DNA from: Pseudomonas luteola NBRC 103146
GTDB taxonomy: Bacteria > Pseudomonadota > Gammaproteobacteria > Pseudomonadales > Pseudomonadaceae
Direction of reading: 5' to 3'
DNA: 64,000 nt
Assembly: GCF_002091675.1 (NCBI RefSeq)
Contig: NZ_BDAE01000025.1
Span: forward strand, 1-64,000
In this document: positions 55,527 to 64,000 of the stretch, one piece after another
Layout: every line of letters starts with the position of its first letter
How positions within the stretch are numbered: the first letter of the stretch is position 1
Notes under the pieces: model-generated
Database searches by the model: none
Seen by the model: the letters and a program-made list of their open reading frames with translations, nothing else
What the model was told of the DNA's origin: nothing
Position numbers and translations under genes: made by a program

Positions 55527-58500
55527 TCAATCTTGAGCCTTGATCATCTCTTGAATCTTGCTGGCCAAGGCATCCACATTGAACGGCTTGGTAATGATCT
55601 CCATGTTTTCGCCCAGGTAGCCTTCGACCTGGGCGCCTTCGGCATAGCCTGTCGCAAAGAGGATCTTCAGCTCCGGTCGCAGGGTTCTGGCTACATCGGC
55701 CAGCTGGCGGCCGTTCATTCCCGGCAGCCCCACGTCGGAGATCATCAGATCGATCTGTTGACCATTTTGTAGCAGAGGAATCGCCTGCTGCGCATCGACC
55801 GCCTCAAGCGAGCTATAGCCCAGCTCATCGAGCACTTCGACGATCAGCGAGCGGACAATGGTTTCGTCCTCCACCACCAATACAGTCTCTCCGGAGCCTT
55901 TAAGCAATTGTCTTTCGGTATTGATCGCGTGCTCATCCAGCGCGCCACGGTATCGAGGTAGATATAGCCTGACGCTTGTACCTTTGCCCTGTGTGGAGAA
56001 GATACGGACCTGTCCCTTGGATTGTTTGGCGTAGCCATAAATCATGGACAAGCCAAGGCCGGTACCCTGACCGATGGGTTTGGTGGTGAAAAACGGATCA
56101 AAGGCGCGCTCGATAACCTCTGGACTCATGCCCGTCCCGGTATCGTTTACACACAGCACGACATAGTCACCTGGCGCCAATGTCAGGTGTGGATCGTCAG
56201 TGTGCTCATCAAAGTGCGCCGAGGAGGTGGCAATAGTGATCGTTCCGCCCTCCGGCATGGCATCACGGGCATTGATCACAAGATTAAGCAGCGCGCTTTC
56301 CAGCTGATTCGTATCGGTAAGCGCCGGCCATAATCCTGCTGCAAGCGTTGTATCGAGGGCTATCTTTTCACCAATGGTGCGTCTGAGCAGCTCCTCCATC
56401 GACGCAACCAGGGTGTTCAGGTTGACCGGTTTGAGATCCAAGGCCTGGCGCCGCGAAAAAGCCAGAAGGCGTTGGGTGAGGGCGGCTGCACGCTGCGCCG
56501 ACGTGACGGCAGCGCTCATATAGCGTTCCAGATCTTGGGCGCGCCCCGACTCATAACGGCGCTGCATCAGGTCCAGCGAGCCGATAATGCCCGTCAGCAG
56601 ATTGTTGAAGTCATGGGCGATACCGCCGGTGAGCTGGCCGACAGCTTCCATTTTCTGGGATTGACGAAGTTGATCCTCAAGCTGGCGCTGCTCGGTAATA
56701 TCCCGACCAACCGAATAGATCAATCCTTCCTCGGGTACGGCTGTCCAGGAGGTCAACCTGTAGTTGCCATTCTGATGGAGCAGGCGTACCTCGTAGGAAC
56801 GGGCCCGCCGTTCCTGATCGATGATGCTGAGCCCATGCGTGACGCGTTCAACATCATCAGGATGAATGAATTCAAGATAGTTTCTGCCAAGCAGATCGTT
56901 TTCCGACCAGCCTAGCGTCTCGTACCAGGCCTCGTTCACCGAAGTGAGTCGGCCATCCAGTTGGCAGACCTTCATCAGGTCGTTACTTAAACGCCAGATT
57001 CGATCACGCTCGCGCGTGCGTAGCTCAATCTGCTTTTCAAGCTCCTCCCGTGAACGGGAAAGGACCTCGCGAGCATCGATGATGTCCTGAATATCGGTCG
57101 ATGTACCAAACCAGCCCTCGACCGCACCACGCTCATTACGTACCGGCTGAGCCCGCCCGAGCACCCAGCGGTATTGGCCGGAGCGATGGCGAAGCCGAAA
57201 CTCTGTACGGTAGGGCTCACCACTTGTGAGGCATTGCTGCCAAGACGCCCAAGTGGTCTCCCGATCATCGGGGTGAACCATCTCAATCCACTTGTCACCA
57301 TCGGTATGTTCTGGCACCGATCCGGTGAATTCGTACCAGCGCTCGTTGAAGTAGTAATGATGACCATCCGGGCGACTGGCCCAGACCATCTGGTCAATGG
57401 AGTTCGTGATGGCCTTGAAGCGTGCTTCGCTTTCCGACAAGGCGGCTTCAGCTTGCTTGCGTGCGGTGACATCCAGAAAGAGCACAACAAAGCGGGTAGG
57501 GTCCAGACGCCTTAACCAGGACTCGAACCAACGACCTTCCAACGCCTGCAGCTGCAGTTCAAAATGTACGGGATCGTTATGACGTATGAAGCGTGCATAA
57601 CTCTCTATCAGCGTGTCATCGATATGAGGTAGTGCTTCGCGGAGGGTCCGGCCTTGCACCTGCTCGGGCGGAAGTCCTGTCAGCTGGCTGAAGGCTGGGT
57701 TGACCTCGATAAAACGAAAATCAACCATATGGCCTGTTATGTCTAGGATGGGCTCTGCGACGAAAAAGCCTTCCTGCATCTCCTGGGTAAGGTTGCGCAA
57801 GCGAGCATCGCTTTCCAACCGTGCCTGTTCAGCCCGTTTGCGATCGGTGATGTCGTAGCACACGCCAAAATAACGCATGCCTTCACGAGTATTGACCAAG
57901 ATAGGCTCGCCTCGACGAGCCATCCAGCGTTCCTCTCCATTGTCAGGCCTGCGGATACGATACTCGACGTAATCCAACGCACCCTCTAAAAACTCATGAC
58001 TGTTGGTGATAACACGTGCGCGATCTTCAGGGTGGATGAGTGCAATCAACTCCTCGATCTGAAAGCTCTCCTGCTCAGGCAGCCCCCAAAGCTGGCACAT
58101 CTCCCGAGACACGGTTATGCGTCCTTGAGCCGGGTGCAATTCGAACGTTCCGATCTCTCCTACCTGTTGAGCCAGTCGAAGGCGCTCTGCAGCAAGACGC
58201 TCGGGTGTACGATCACGCAGGATCTTGGAGTAGCCCATCAGCACGCCATCCCTGCGCAGCGCACTCATCTCACCGCTGGCCCAGAAGCGTGTGCCGTCGT
58301 GCTTGATATGCCACCGCTCGTCCTTGGCGCAGCCACAGCGGGCGGCTTCCGACATCTCGATGTTGGGCCGGTCCTGCGCGCAGTCTTCAGGGGTAAAGAA
58401 AATAGATACCGGCTGGCCAATGGCTTCGGCTGCCGTCCAGCCCAGGACCTTTTCCGCGCTGGGGTTCCAGTCCACGATGGTCCCCGATAGGTCGGATACG

Positions 58501-58589
58501 ACCACGGCATAGTCAGAGGTATTGGCCAATACCAGTTGGGCCAGTTCACCAGGGCTCAAGGCGCTGAGGGAGGATCTACCGGATTCCAT
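55527..58589 (-). CDS. Multi-PAS hybrid sensor histidine kinase
   Basis: A 1020-residue soluble kinase. Five PAS or PAC segments can be read (about 15-130, 135-250, 262-378, 385-505 and 525-635), then HisKA with H659 in GGIAHDFNN, HATPase with [17 protein letters not shown] and GQGTGLGL, and a C-terminal receiver with D952 and K1001. All motifs look intact. No membrane segment, so it may sense redox, light or a small molecule in the cytoplasm. It shares the kinase type of the second module of the other hybrid kinase at 48910-52314. Confidence 0.92.
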   Translation of the reverse strand: MESGRSSLSALSPGELAQLVLANTSDYAVVVSDLSGTIVDWNPSAEKVLGWTAAEAIGQPVSIFFTPEDCAQDRPNIEMSEAARCGCAKDERWHIKHDGTRFWASGEMSALRRDGVLMGYSKILRDRTPERLAAERLRLAQQVGEIGTFELHPAQGRITVSREMCQLWGLPEQESFQIEELIALIHPEDRARVITNSHEFLEGALDYVEYRIRRPDNGEERWMARRGEPILVNTREGMRYFGVCYDITDRKRAEQARLESDARLRNLTQEMQEGFFVAEPILDITGHMVDFRFIEVNPAFSQLTGLPPEQVQGRTLREALPHIDDTLIESYARFIRHNDPVHFELQLQALEGRWFESWLRRLDPTRFVVLFLDVTARKQAEAALSESEARFKAITNSIDQMVWASRPDGHHYYFNERWYEFTGSVPEHTDGDKWIEMVHPDDRETTWASWQQCLTSGEPYRTEFRLRHRSGQYRWVLGRAQPVRNERGAVEGWFGTSTDIQDIIDAREVLSRSREELEKQIELRTRERDRIWRLSNDLMKVCQLDGRLTSVNEAWYETLGWSENDLLGRNYLEFIHPDDVERVTHGLSIIDQERRARSYEVRLLHQNGNYRLTSWTAVPEEGLIYSVGRDITEQRQLEDQLRQSQKMEAVGQLTGGIAHDFNNLLTGIIGSLDLMQRRYESGRAQDLERYMSAAVTSAQRAAALTQRLLAFSRRQALDLKPVNLNTLVASMEELLRRTIGEKIALDTTLAAGLWPALTDTNQLESALLNLVINARDAMPEGGTITIATSSAHFDEHTDDPHLTLAPGDYVVLCVNDTGTGMSPEVIERAFDPFFTTKPIGQGTGLGLSMIYGYAKQSKGQVRIFSTQGKGTSVRLYLPRYRGALDEHAINTERQLLKGSGETVLVVEDETIVRSLIVEVLDELGYSSLEAVDAQQAIPLLQNGQQIDLMISDVGLPGMNGRQLADVARTLRPELKILFATGYAEGAQVEGYLGENMEIITKPFNVDALASKIQEMIKAQD

Positions 58590-58721
58590 AAATAATACTT
58601 TTTCCTATCGGTTCATGATGTGACAGAAAAAGTAAGGGTTTATCCCATTGATAAGACCAACGCCTCATGAGGCTGAGAACTGCTAGACGGCTTTGTTGTT
58701 CGGTAGGACTCAGGAGGAGCT

Positions 58722-60506
58722 TTAATAGCGAAGCGGTTTACTCTCGAGCCATTCAAGCAGGGCAAGGGCCGGCATGGGGCGAGCCATGAGGTAGCCCTGG
58801 CCTTCATCGCATCCCCAGTTTCGCATCAGCTTGTAGATCTCCTCGGTCTCGATGCCTTCAGCCACTACCCGGTAGTCCATCTCCTTGGCCAGTTTGATCA
58901 TGGCCTTGACGATGCGTTTGTCCTTTTCCTGCCGAAGCGTATTGCGGATGAAGGACTGGTCAAGCTTGACCACAGACGCCGGAATATCTCGCAGATACGA
59001 CCAGTTGCTGTAGCCCGTACCAAAGTCATCGATAGCGATGACGATCCCAAGATCATGGATGCGCTCCAGTTGGCGCTGCACAACTTCGGTCTGCCGGATC
59101 AGGGCGCCCTCGGTAAACTCCACCTCCAGCCGCTGCGCCGGCAGATCATATTCCCTGAGCAGGGCAGTCAGCGTATCGGTAAATACCTCATCGTCCAGAT
59201 CGGCCGCGGATACGTTGATGGCCACCGTCAGGTTCAACCCCTGTTGTTGCCATGCCTTCGCCTGTTTGACCGCAGCCTTGAGGACCCACAGGCTGACTGA
59301 GCGAATCAGGAAGGTCTTTTCAGCCAGCGGTATGAATTCGCCTGGGCTGATATCGCCCAGTGTAGGATGGCGCCAGCGGAGCAAGGCTTCCACAGACGTA
59401 CACTCACTGGTAGCCAGCTGGATTTTAGGCTGGAAGTAGAGCCTGAGCTGATCGTCCGCCTGAAGCGCTATCGTCAGTGCGCTCAGCAGGCGAAAGGCGC
59501 GCTGCTGCGCATGGTCGCGGCGCGGGCTGTACATCTCCCAGCCAGCATTGTTTTCCCGTGCATCGTCTGCTGCGCTGACGAGCGAACGTATCCAGTCCGT
59601 CGAGCGTGCCTTTTCCTTGTTAAGGACCAGAATGCCCAGACCTATCTGCGTCTGGATGGGAATGGTGTCGCAAACCAGCGGCGCCTCAAAGGACTCGAGG
59701 ATGTGCCTGTAAAGCGTTTCAGCTGCCTCCGTTTCGATGTCCGCCAACATAAACGCAATGCGTGTAGGACTGATCCTGTAAAGTGCAAGATCCTTGGGTA
59801 CAACAGCCTGTAGGCGGTCCCTGATCAGAAGCATGAGCCGTTCTGAAAACGTATAGCCCAACGCTTTGACGATGTCGTTGAGGATACGAGGCGCAATGAC
59901 ATCGACTGCCACCAGCGTGATCGGAAGATCCTGGTCCGAGAAAAAGCTCGAGACATCCCTTTCCAGGCGAGGACGATTGAACAGGCCGGTCGGTAGGCCA
60001 ATGAAGTTGAGGTTGCGCAGTGTTTCTACACGCGCCATGACCAGCTCGGCGAGCTGGTTCAGCAGCTTTACCTGATGCTTATCCAGAGCGGGCCTTGGCT
60101 TCGTGTCAATAATATACAAACTGCCCAGCCCAAGGCCCTGTTGAGTCAGCAGGGGAGCACCTGCGTAAAAGCGGATGTGAGGCTCCCCCGTAACCAGCGG
60201 GTTGTCCTTGAAGCGATGGTCCTGAGTAGCATCGCTGACCATGAAAAGCTCATCGCTCAAAATGGCATGGCTACAGAAAGAGTGCTCACGCGGCGTTTCG
60301 CTGATGGTAAGCCCGACGCTCGCACTGAACCATTGCCGGTGAGTATCGATAATCGAGATCAGGGCAATCGGGACCTGAAACAACTCAGCAGCCAGCGCAA
60401 CGATCTTGTCGAAAGCGCGATCCGGCTCCGGATTGATCAGGCATAGCTGCCGAATTTCTGCAATCCGCTCGGACTCATTCGCGGGAGTGGGCACTAAGTT
60501 GTTCAT
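58722..60506 (-). CDS. GAF-GGDEF(degenerate)-EAL protein
   Basis: A 594-residue protein. Residues 15-165 form a GAF domain. Residues 170-325 have the GGDEF fold but the signature is replaced by SPTRIAFM, so cyclase activity is not expected. Residues 345-590 form an EAL domain with EALLRW, NVSAADL, EFTEGAL, DDFGTGYSN, KLD and EGIET, which looks active. It is predicted to degrade c-di-GMP under control of a GAF ligand, with the degenerate domain perhaps binding GTP. Confidence 0.92.
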   Translation of the reverse strand: MNNLVPTPANESERIAEIRQLCLINPEPDRAFDKIVALAAELFQVPIALISIIDTHRQWFSASVGLTISETPREHSFCSHAILSDELFMVSDATQDHRFKDNPLVTGEPHIRFYAGAPLLTQQGLGLGSLYIIDTKPRPALDKHQVKLLNQLAELVMARVETLRNLNFIGLPTGLFNRPRLERDVSSFFSDQDLPITLVAVDVIAPRILNDIVKALGYTFSERLMLLIRDRLQAVVPKDLALYRISPTRIAFMLADIETEAAETLYRHILESFEAPLVCDTIPIQTQIGLGILVLNKEKARSTDWIRSLVSAADDARENNAGWEMYSPRRDHAQQRAFRLLSALTIALQADDQLRLYFQPKIQLATSECTSVEALLRWRHPTLGDISPGEFIPLAEKTFLIRSVSLWVLKAAVKQAKAWQQQGLNLTVAINVSAADLDDEVFTDTLTALLREYDLPAQRLEVEFTEGALIRQTEVVQRQLERIHDLGIVIAIDDFGTGYSNWSYLRDIPASVVKLDQSFIRNTLRQEKDKRIVKAMIKLAKEMDYRVVAEGIETEEIYKLMRNWGCDEGQGYLMARPMPALALLEWLESKPLRY

Positions 60507-60689
60507 GATTGTTATCAGACGTGGGCTATTTTTGGATCATATGGTTTTTGTGAGGCATGTCAGATATTAAAAATTCCTACCAGATCTTTAGAAAATATCT
60601 GTTAAAGCAACATCAAGATCGGCCGATAAGGTTGCACACGTTCAATCTGGAATGATCATTTAACGGCACCTGAGGTCCTCAGGAGTGTC

Positions 60690-61280
60690 ATGTGTCTCTA
60701 TGACTGTATAGGCAATATGACCATGACTTTACCGATTGATTTTGCATCTCCTGCCCATGAAGTGGCGCATCAACTAATTGGCTGGGTTTTTACCGTTAAT
60801 GGTGTAGGCGGGCGGATCGTTGAGACCGAGGCCTATGATCGCGAAGACCCAGCCTCCCATAGCTTTTCCGGGCTTACGCGGCGTAACGCCACCATGTTTG
60901 GTCCGCCAGGCCATCTCTATGTCTATCGCTCCTATGGCATCCACTGGTGCCTGAACATCGTCTGCTGCGACACGGGGCATGGTGCGGGTGTGCTGATCCG
61001 CGCATTGGAGCCCCTGGAAGGAATTGACATCATGCGTGAGCGCCGCGGACTCGATACGCTACGCCTGCTATGTGCAGGCCCGGGGCGTGTGTGTCAGGCT
61101 CTGGGAATTACCGGAGAGCACGACGGGCTTGTACTGGAGTCGCCAGGCCTCGAATTGGCCGCACCGACAGCGCCTTTTGAGACGATTTCAGGACCACGGA
61201 TCGGTATCACCAAGGCGCGCGATGTGCCCTGGCGGTTTGGTTTGAAAGGGTCCCCTTTTCTAAGCCGCAGCTTTCGCTAG
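60690..61280 (+). CDS. 3-methyladenine DNA glycosylase (AAG/MPG family)
   Basis: A 196-residue enzyme of the alkyladenine glycosylase family, which removes alkylated and deaminated purines. The family motifs are GRIVETEAY near residue 41 with the catalytic glutamate, HSFSGLTRRNATMFGPPGHLYVYRSYGIHWCLN and VLIRALEP. AGGAG lies before ATG 60690; ATGs at 60717 and 60723 are alternatives. It precedes the P450 gene by 135 bp. Confidence 0.9.
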   Translation: MCLYDCIGNMTMTLPIDFASPAHEVAHQLIGWVFTVNGVGGRIVETEAYDREDPASHSFSGLTRRNATMFGPPGHLYVYRSYGIHWCLNIVCCDTGHGAGVLIRALEPLEGIDIMRERRGLDTLRLLCAGPGRVCQALGITGEHDGLVLESPGLELAAPTAPFETISGPRIGITKARDVPWRFGLKGSPFLSRSFR

Positions 61281-61415
61281 TCTGACGGCTGGTCGCTACA
61301 TACAGCACCTTTGGCGTGTCTGCAGGGTCGATTAAGGCATCACGCGTGCGTTCGTCTGCCCATCGGCAGAGCGTTACGACAATGTGCAAGTCGATCAATT
61401 GGAGTGCCGTCGTTT

Positions 61416-62687
61416 ATGTCAGCGATCCCTAAAGACCCTCATCTGGACAGCTCTATCACCTTGCTCAAGGAGGGATACCGCTACATCCCTGAGCGCTGCC
61501 GTCGTTACCAGAGCGATGTCTTTCAGGCGCGCCTGCTCATGCAGAACACTATCTGTCTGTCCGGGGAGGAGGGGGCCAGGCTATTTTACGACGAGTCGCT
61601 TTTCATGCGGGAAGCAGCCGCCCCCCGTATGTTGAAAAAGACCCTGTTTGGCTTTGGCTCCATTCAAGGGCTGGACGGGCAGGCACACCGCGTGCGCAAG
61701 CAGATGTTCATGTCATTGATGACGCCCGACAATATCCAACGACTGACGGCCCGGTACGCCGAGCAATGGCAGCGAGACATTTCCGCCTGGACCGGTAATC
61801 ACGAAGTTATCCTGCTCTATGCAGCCCAGTTTCAGCTCTGCCGGGTCGTTTGTGAGTGGTCCGGCGTGCCGCTGCCCGAGGGCGACGTAGCCAAGCGCCG
61901 TTCGCAGCTCACCGCTCTGATTGATGGCGCGGGTGGGATAGGGCTTCGGCACCTCAATGGCCGAAAGGCTCGCAAAGAAGCTGAAGCCTGGATTGCAGAT
62001 CTCGTCACGCAGGTGCGTCAGGGTGCGTTGAATCCAGCTCCGCAAACGGCCTTGTACGTCTTCAGCCACCATAAGGACAGTGATGGCAACCGGCTTGACC
62101 CTAAAACGGCTGCGGTCGAAATTCTCAATGTGCTGAGGCCTACCGTAGCGGTTGCACGCTTTGTAGTCTTTGCTGCCTGGGCCCTGAACAAGCACCCCGA
62201 GTGGCAACAACGGCTGCGCGACGAGCCGAGCATGCTGGAACCCTTTGTACAAGAAGTGCGGCGCGTCTTTTCGTTCTTTCCCTTTACAGTGGCGCGTGTT
62301 CGCAAGAACTTCGAATGGAAAGGCTATCCCTTTACCAAGGGAACTCGCGTTCTGCTGGATCTCTATGGCATCAATCACGATGCGAGAATCTGGAAGGACC
62401 CTGAGCGATTTGATCCTGAACGGTTTCTGACTTGGGATGAAAACCCGTTCGGTTTTGTCACTCAAGGCGGTGGCAACCATCATCAGAACCATCGCTGCCC
62501 CGGTGAGTGGATTACGATCGAGCTGCTAAAGGTGGCAGTCAAGGCGCTTACGCAGTGGATGCGTTATGACGTGCCCCCGCAGGATCTTTCGATCGATATC
62601 ACGCGTATTCCAGCTCTCCCGGAAAGTCGTTTTGTGATCAGCCATGTGCGGTCGGTGGTACGTGAGTCTGCGGAGAGGGTTCAATGA
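61416..62687 (+). CDS. CYP152-type cytochrome P450 fatty acid peroxygenase
   Basis: A 423-residue P450 that uses hydrogen peroxide in place of a reductase. The heme thiolate is C361 in the motif GGGNHHQNHRCPGEW, and R241-P242, the carboxylate-anchoring pair of CYP152, is present. At residue 84, equivalent to position 85 of Bacillus P450-BSbeta and OleT, it has glutamine (SIQGLDG), as in BSbeta, so hydroxylation of fatty acids rather than decarboxylation to alkenes is expected. No redox partner is encoded nearby, in line with the peroxygenase type. ATG 61416 is chosen; the frame is open upstream to 61311 without a ribosome site. Confidence 0.92.
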   Translation: MSAIPKDPHLDSSITLLKEGYRYIPERCRRYQSDVFQARLLMQNTICLSGEEGARLFYDESLFMREAAAPRMLKKTLFGFGSIQGLDGQAHRVRKQMFMSLMTPDNIQRLTARYAEQWQRDISAWTGNHEVILLYAAQFQLCRVVCEWSGVPLPEGDVAKRRSQLTALIDGAGGIGLRHLNGRKARKEAEAWIADLVTQVRQGALNPAPQTALYVFSHHKDSDGNRLDPKTAAVEILNVLRPTVAVARFVVFAAWALNKHPEWQQRLRDEPSMLEPFVQEVRRVFSFFPFTVARVRKNFEWKGYPFTKGTRVLLDLYGINHDARIWKDPERFDPERFLTWDENPFGFVTQGGGNHHQNHRCPGEWITIELLKVAVKALTQWMRYDVPPQDLSIDITRIPALPESRFVISHVRSVVRESAERVQ

Positions 62688-62770
62688 GTGAAGGCTAAGG
62701 CTCAGCATTCGAACCTTTAGCGCCTGTGCGTCATTGCAACGGCTGTGGATCAGCAGCGCCTTGGCCTCAT

Positions 62771-62803
62771 AAAAAGAAGCCTCGCATCAAGCGAGGCTTC
62801 TTT
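62771..62803 (-). terminator. Terminator after the Pro/Tyr-rich secreted protein gene
   Basis: GAAGCCTCGC and GCGAGGCTTC pair across a five-base loop and, on the minus strand, are followed by TTTTTAT. It is 3 bp past the stop codon and may also stop P450 transcripts. Confidence 0.92.
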
Positions 62804-62806
62804 CAG

Positions 62807-63139
62807 CTACCAGCGCGGCGGGGGGCCGTAATAGCCAGGTGGCGGGCCATAGTAATAATGTGGCGGCGGAGCAGGAGCTACGCGTACAACCTGGGTCTCG
62901 TAATAGACAGGCTGCGCCGGGTAGTAAACCACCTGTGGCGGGGGCGGCGGTGGAGCCGCCTGTACGTAGACAGGCGCTTCAGCTGCACGTGAGTTAGCCA
63001 CAATCGCTCCGCCAACGACTGCCCCGACCACGGCCCCGAAAATGGCAGGTCCTGGGCCGTGCCCACCGTGAGCGGAAGCCTGGCCAGCCGCAGCGAGGCA
63101 ACCTACCAAAAGCGCAATCTTGGGTAACTGGCGAATCAT
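62807..63139 (-). CDS. Secreted Pro/Tyr-rich small protein
   Basis: A 110-residue protein with a signal peptide ending at about QASA (residue 22), a Gly-rich hydrophobic stretch (residues 29-48, AIFGAVVGAVVGGAIVA) like a glycine-zipper, and a proline- and tyrosine-rich tail with PPPPPP, YYYGPPPGYYGPPP repeats. GAGGAG precedes ATG 63139; the longer frame from 63184 lacks a ribosome site. Envelope role likely, function unknown. Confidence 0.8.
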   Translation of the reverse strand: MIRQLPKIALLVGCLAAAGQASAHGGHGPGPAIFGAVVGAVVGGAIVANSRAAEAPVYVQAAPPPPPPQVVYYPAQPVYYETQVVRVAPAPPPHYYYGPPPGYYGPPPRW

Positions 63140-63277
63140 GAACGTCTCCTCCTCGGGAGCCCGGCTGTATGAAAAGCCGGCCATTCAATAAAACAAAGAA
63201 GCGCTGTAAAGAAAAAGAGGAGGAAGGTAAAGGTTATGTAAGGACCGTTACGAGCAGATGGACGGTGAATTATGAAA

Positions 63278-63309
63278 TGGAAAGCGGCTGCCCCCGATTG
63301 GCCAGCCGC
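63278..63309 (-). terminator. Terminator of the curlin-like gene
   Basis: On the minus strand GCGGCTG (63309-63303) pairs with CAGCCGC (63290-63284), followed by TTTCCATTT. It begins 13 bp after the curlin stop. Confidence 0.7.
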
Positions 63310-63322
63310 CTGGACGTTACGA

Positions 63323-64000
63323 TTACTGGCTAACCGTTGCGGAGTTGCCTGTTCCTGTTTGCTGGATATAGGCCTGGCTCCAGGCGTTGGTCTGGTTGAG
63401 CTGAATTTGGTTTACATCGCCGGTCTGGGTGATGGTAGAGAGCAGGAAGTCTCCGCTCTGGGTGGTACTAACGAGGTTGTCATTCCCTGTCTGCGTGATA
63501 TCTACCCCTCCAATCGTACCGTTCTGGGTGATGTTGACTTCGTTGTTGTCTCCCTGGCTGATCAAGGTTGCGCGCTGGTCCATACCGTCCTGGCTGATAT
63601 TCAATTCGTTGTTGTTGCCGGACTGAGTCATGGCCTGCGTATTGTTCCTTCCAGCCTGCTCGCTGGTCATGACGTTATTGTTTTCATCTTGAGCGAGTCG
63701 AAGACCGTTACCAAAGCCGGACTGCTCAACCATTATGGTGTTATTCGCATCATACTGGCCGGTCCAGAGTTCATTATCGAATCCCTGCTGGCTGGCATTC
63801 ACCACGTTCGAATCACCGCTCTGCCCAAAAAACATCGTTAGATCCGAGCCGTATTGACCGCCCATGAAGGCGCCTTGCTGACTGGCATTCACCGTGTTAT
63901 TGCTGCCGTAGGTATAGGCTTCAGCCAGATTGTTTGAGCCCGCCTGGGTAATGGATGCGGTATGTCCAGTGCCCTCCTGATAGACCGTAACGGTAGAGTC
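63323..64000 (-). CDS. Curlin-repeat protein (CsgA/CsgB-like), 5' end outside the window
   Basis: The last 225 residues of a larger protein, open to the window edge. The sequence is a chain of about 22-residue repeats with the pattern QxGxxNxxxxxQ, for example QSGNNNELNISQDG and QTGNDNLVSTTQSG, the hallmark of curlin amyloid subunits. About ten repeats are visible and asparagine and glutamine are very common. The signal peptide lies beyond 64000. Whether it is CsgA or the nucleator CsgB cannot be told. The other csg genes would be expected just beyond the window. Confidence 0.88.
   Translation of the reverse strand, partial: DSTVTVYQEGTGHTASITQAGSNNLAEAYTYGSNNTVNASQQGAFMGGQYGSDLTMFFGQSGDSNVVNASQQGFDNELWTGQYDANNTIMVEQSGFGNGLRLAQDENNNVMTSEQAGRNNTQAMTQSGNNNELNISQDGMDQRATLISQGDNNEVNITQNGTIGGVDITQTGNDNLVSTTQSGDFLLSTITQTGDVNQIQLNQTNAWSQAYIQQTGTGNSATVSQ

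Noticed and set aside
63272-63841. 189-codon plus-strand frame at the right edge
   Set aside because: Mirror of the repetitive curlin gene, whose repeat keeps the opposite frame open.

Overview
The window looks like chromosomal DNA of a Pseudomonas (Pseudomonadaceae) with moderate rather than very high GC. The evidence is a set of Pseudomonas-type gene groups: glpF-glpK-glpR-glpD with metR, argF coupled to an ABC ATPase, grxD, the DUF485-ActP pair followed by a DUF294 nucleotidyltransferase and a DnaQ-like exonuclease, dacB, and two DUF3509 genes (a family I know mainly from Pseudomonas). No phage, insertion sequence, CRISPR array, rRNA or tRNA was recognised. Species-level assignment is not possible by eye.

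Region 1 (0.3-12.4 kb): a Zur-box-controlled, cysteine-free ribosomal protein L31; an SDR oxidoreductase; MetR; the glycerol regulon with two visible GlpR-type operators; a YbaK deacylase; a PhzF-like enzyme; argF with an overlapping orphan ABC ATPase; and a small lipoprotein with a clear sigma70 promoter. Region 2 (12.6-23.2 kb): grxD, an MFS transporter that seems to lack one membrane segment, an AaeB/AaeX/AaeA-type efflux operon, acetate uptake (DUF485-ActP), a CNB-CBS-DUF294 signalling protein overlapping an exonuclease gene, and small genes with a possible sRNA ending in a strong terminator.

Region 3 (23.3-38.7 kb) is the centrepiece. A compact cellulose operon (small ORF, bcsQ, fused bcsA-bcsB, bcsC, bcsD, bcsZ) lies between dacB and dgt. 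The synthase carries GT2 and PilZ domains, so it should be switched on by c-di-GMP; a gene for an EAL phosphodiesterase lies 1.5 kb downstream on the other strand. BcsQ and BcsD would position and organise export, BcsC would be the outer-membrane channel and BcsZ the periplasmic glucanase. Fusion of BcsA to BcsB is known from acetic acid bacteria but is unusual for Pseudomonas in my knowledge.

Region 4 (38.8-48.7 kb): a three-gene YqjD/YqjE-type stress cluster, a Kef-type antiporter, DUF3509 paralogues around an unknown Cys-tailed protein, a HAD hydrolase, and a PfkB kinase overlapping a GH65 disaccharide phosphorylase. Region 5 (48.9-64 kb): two large hybrid histidine kinases, SstT, a GAF-GGDEF(degenerate)-EAL protein, a 3-methyladenine DNA glycosylase, a CYP152-type fatty acid peroxygenase, a secreted Pro/Tyr-rich protein, and the 3' part of a curlin-repeat gene cut by the window edge. 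Cellulose, curlin and several c-di-GMP proteins together suggest a biofilm-forming, environmentally flexible bacterium.
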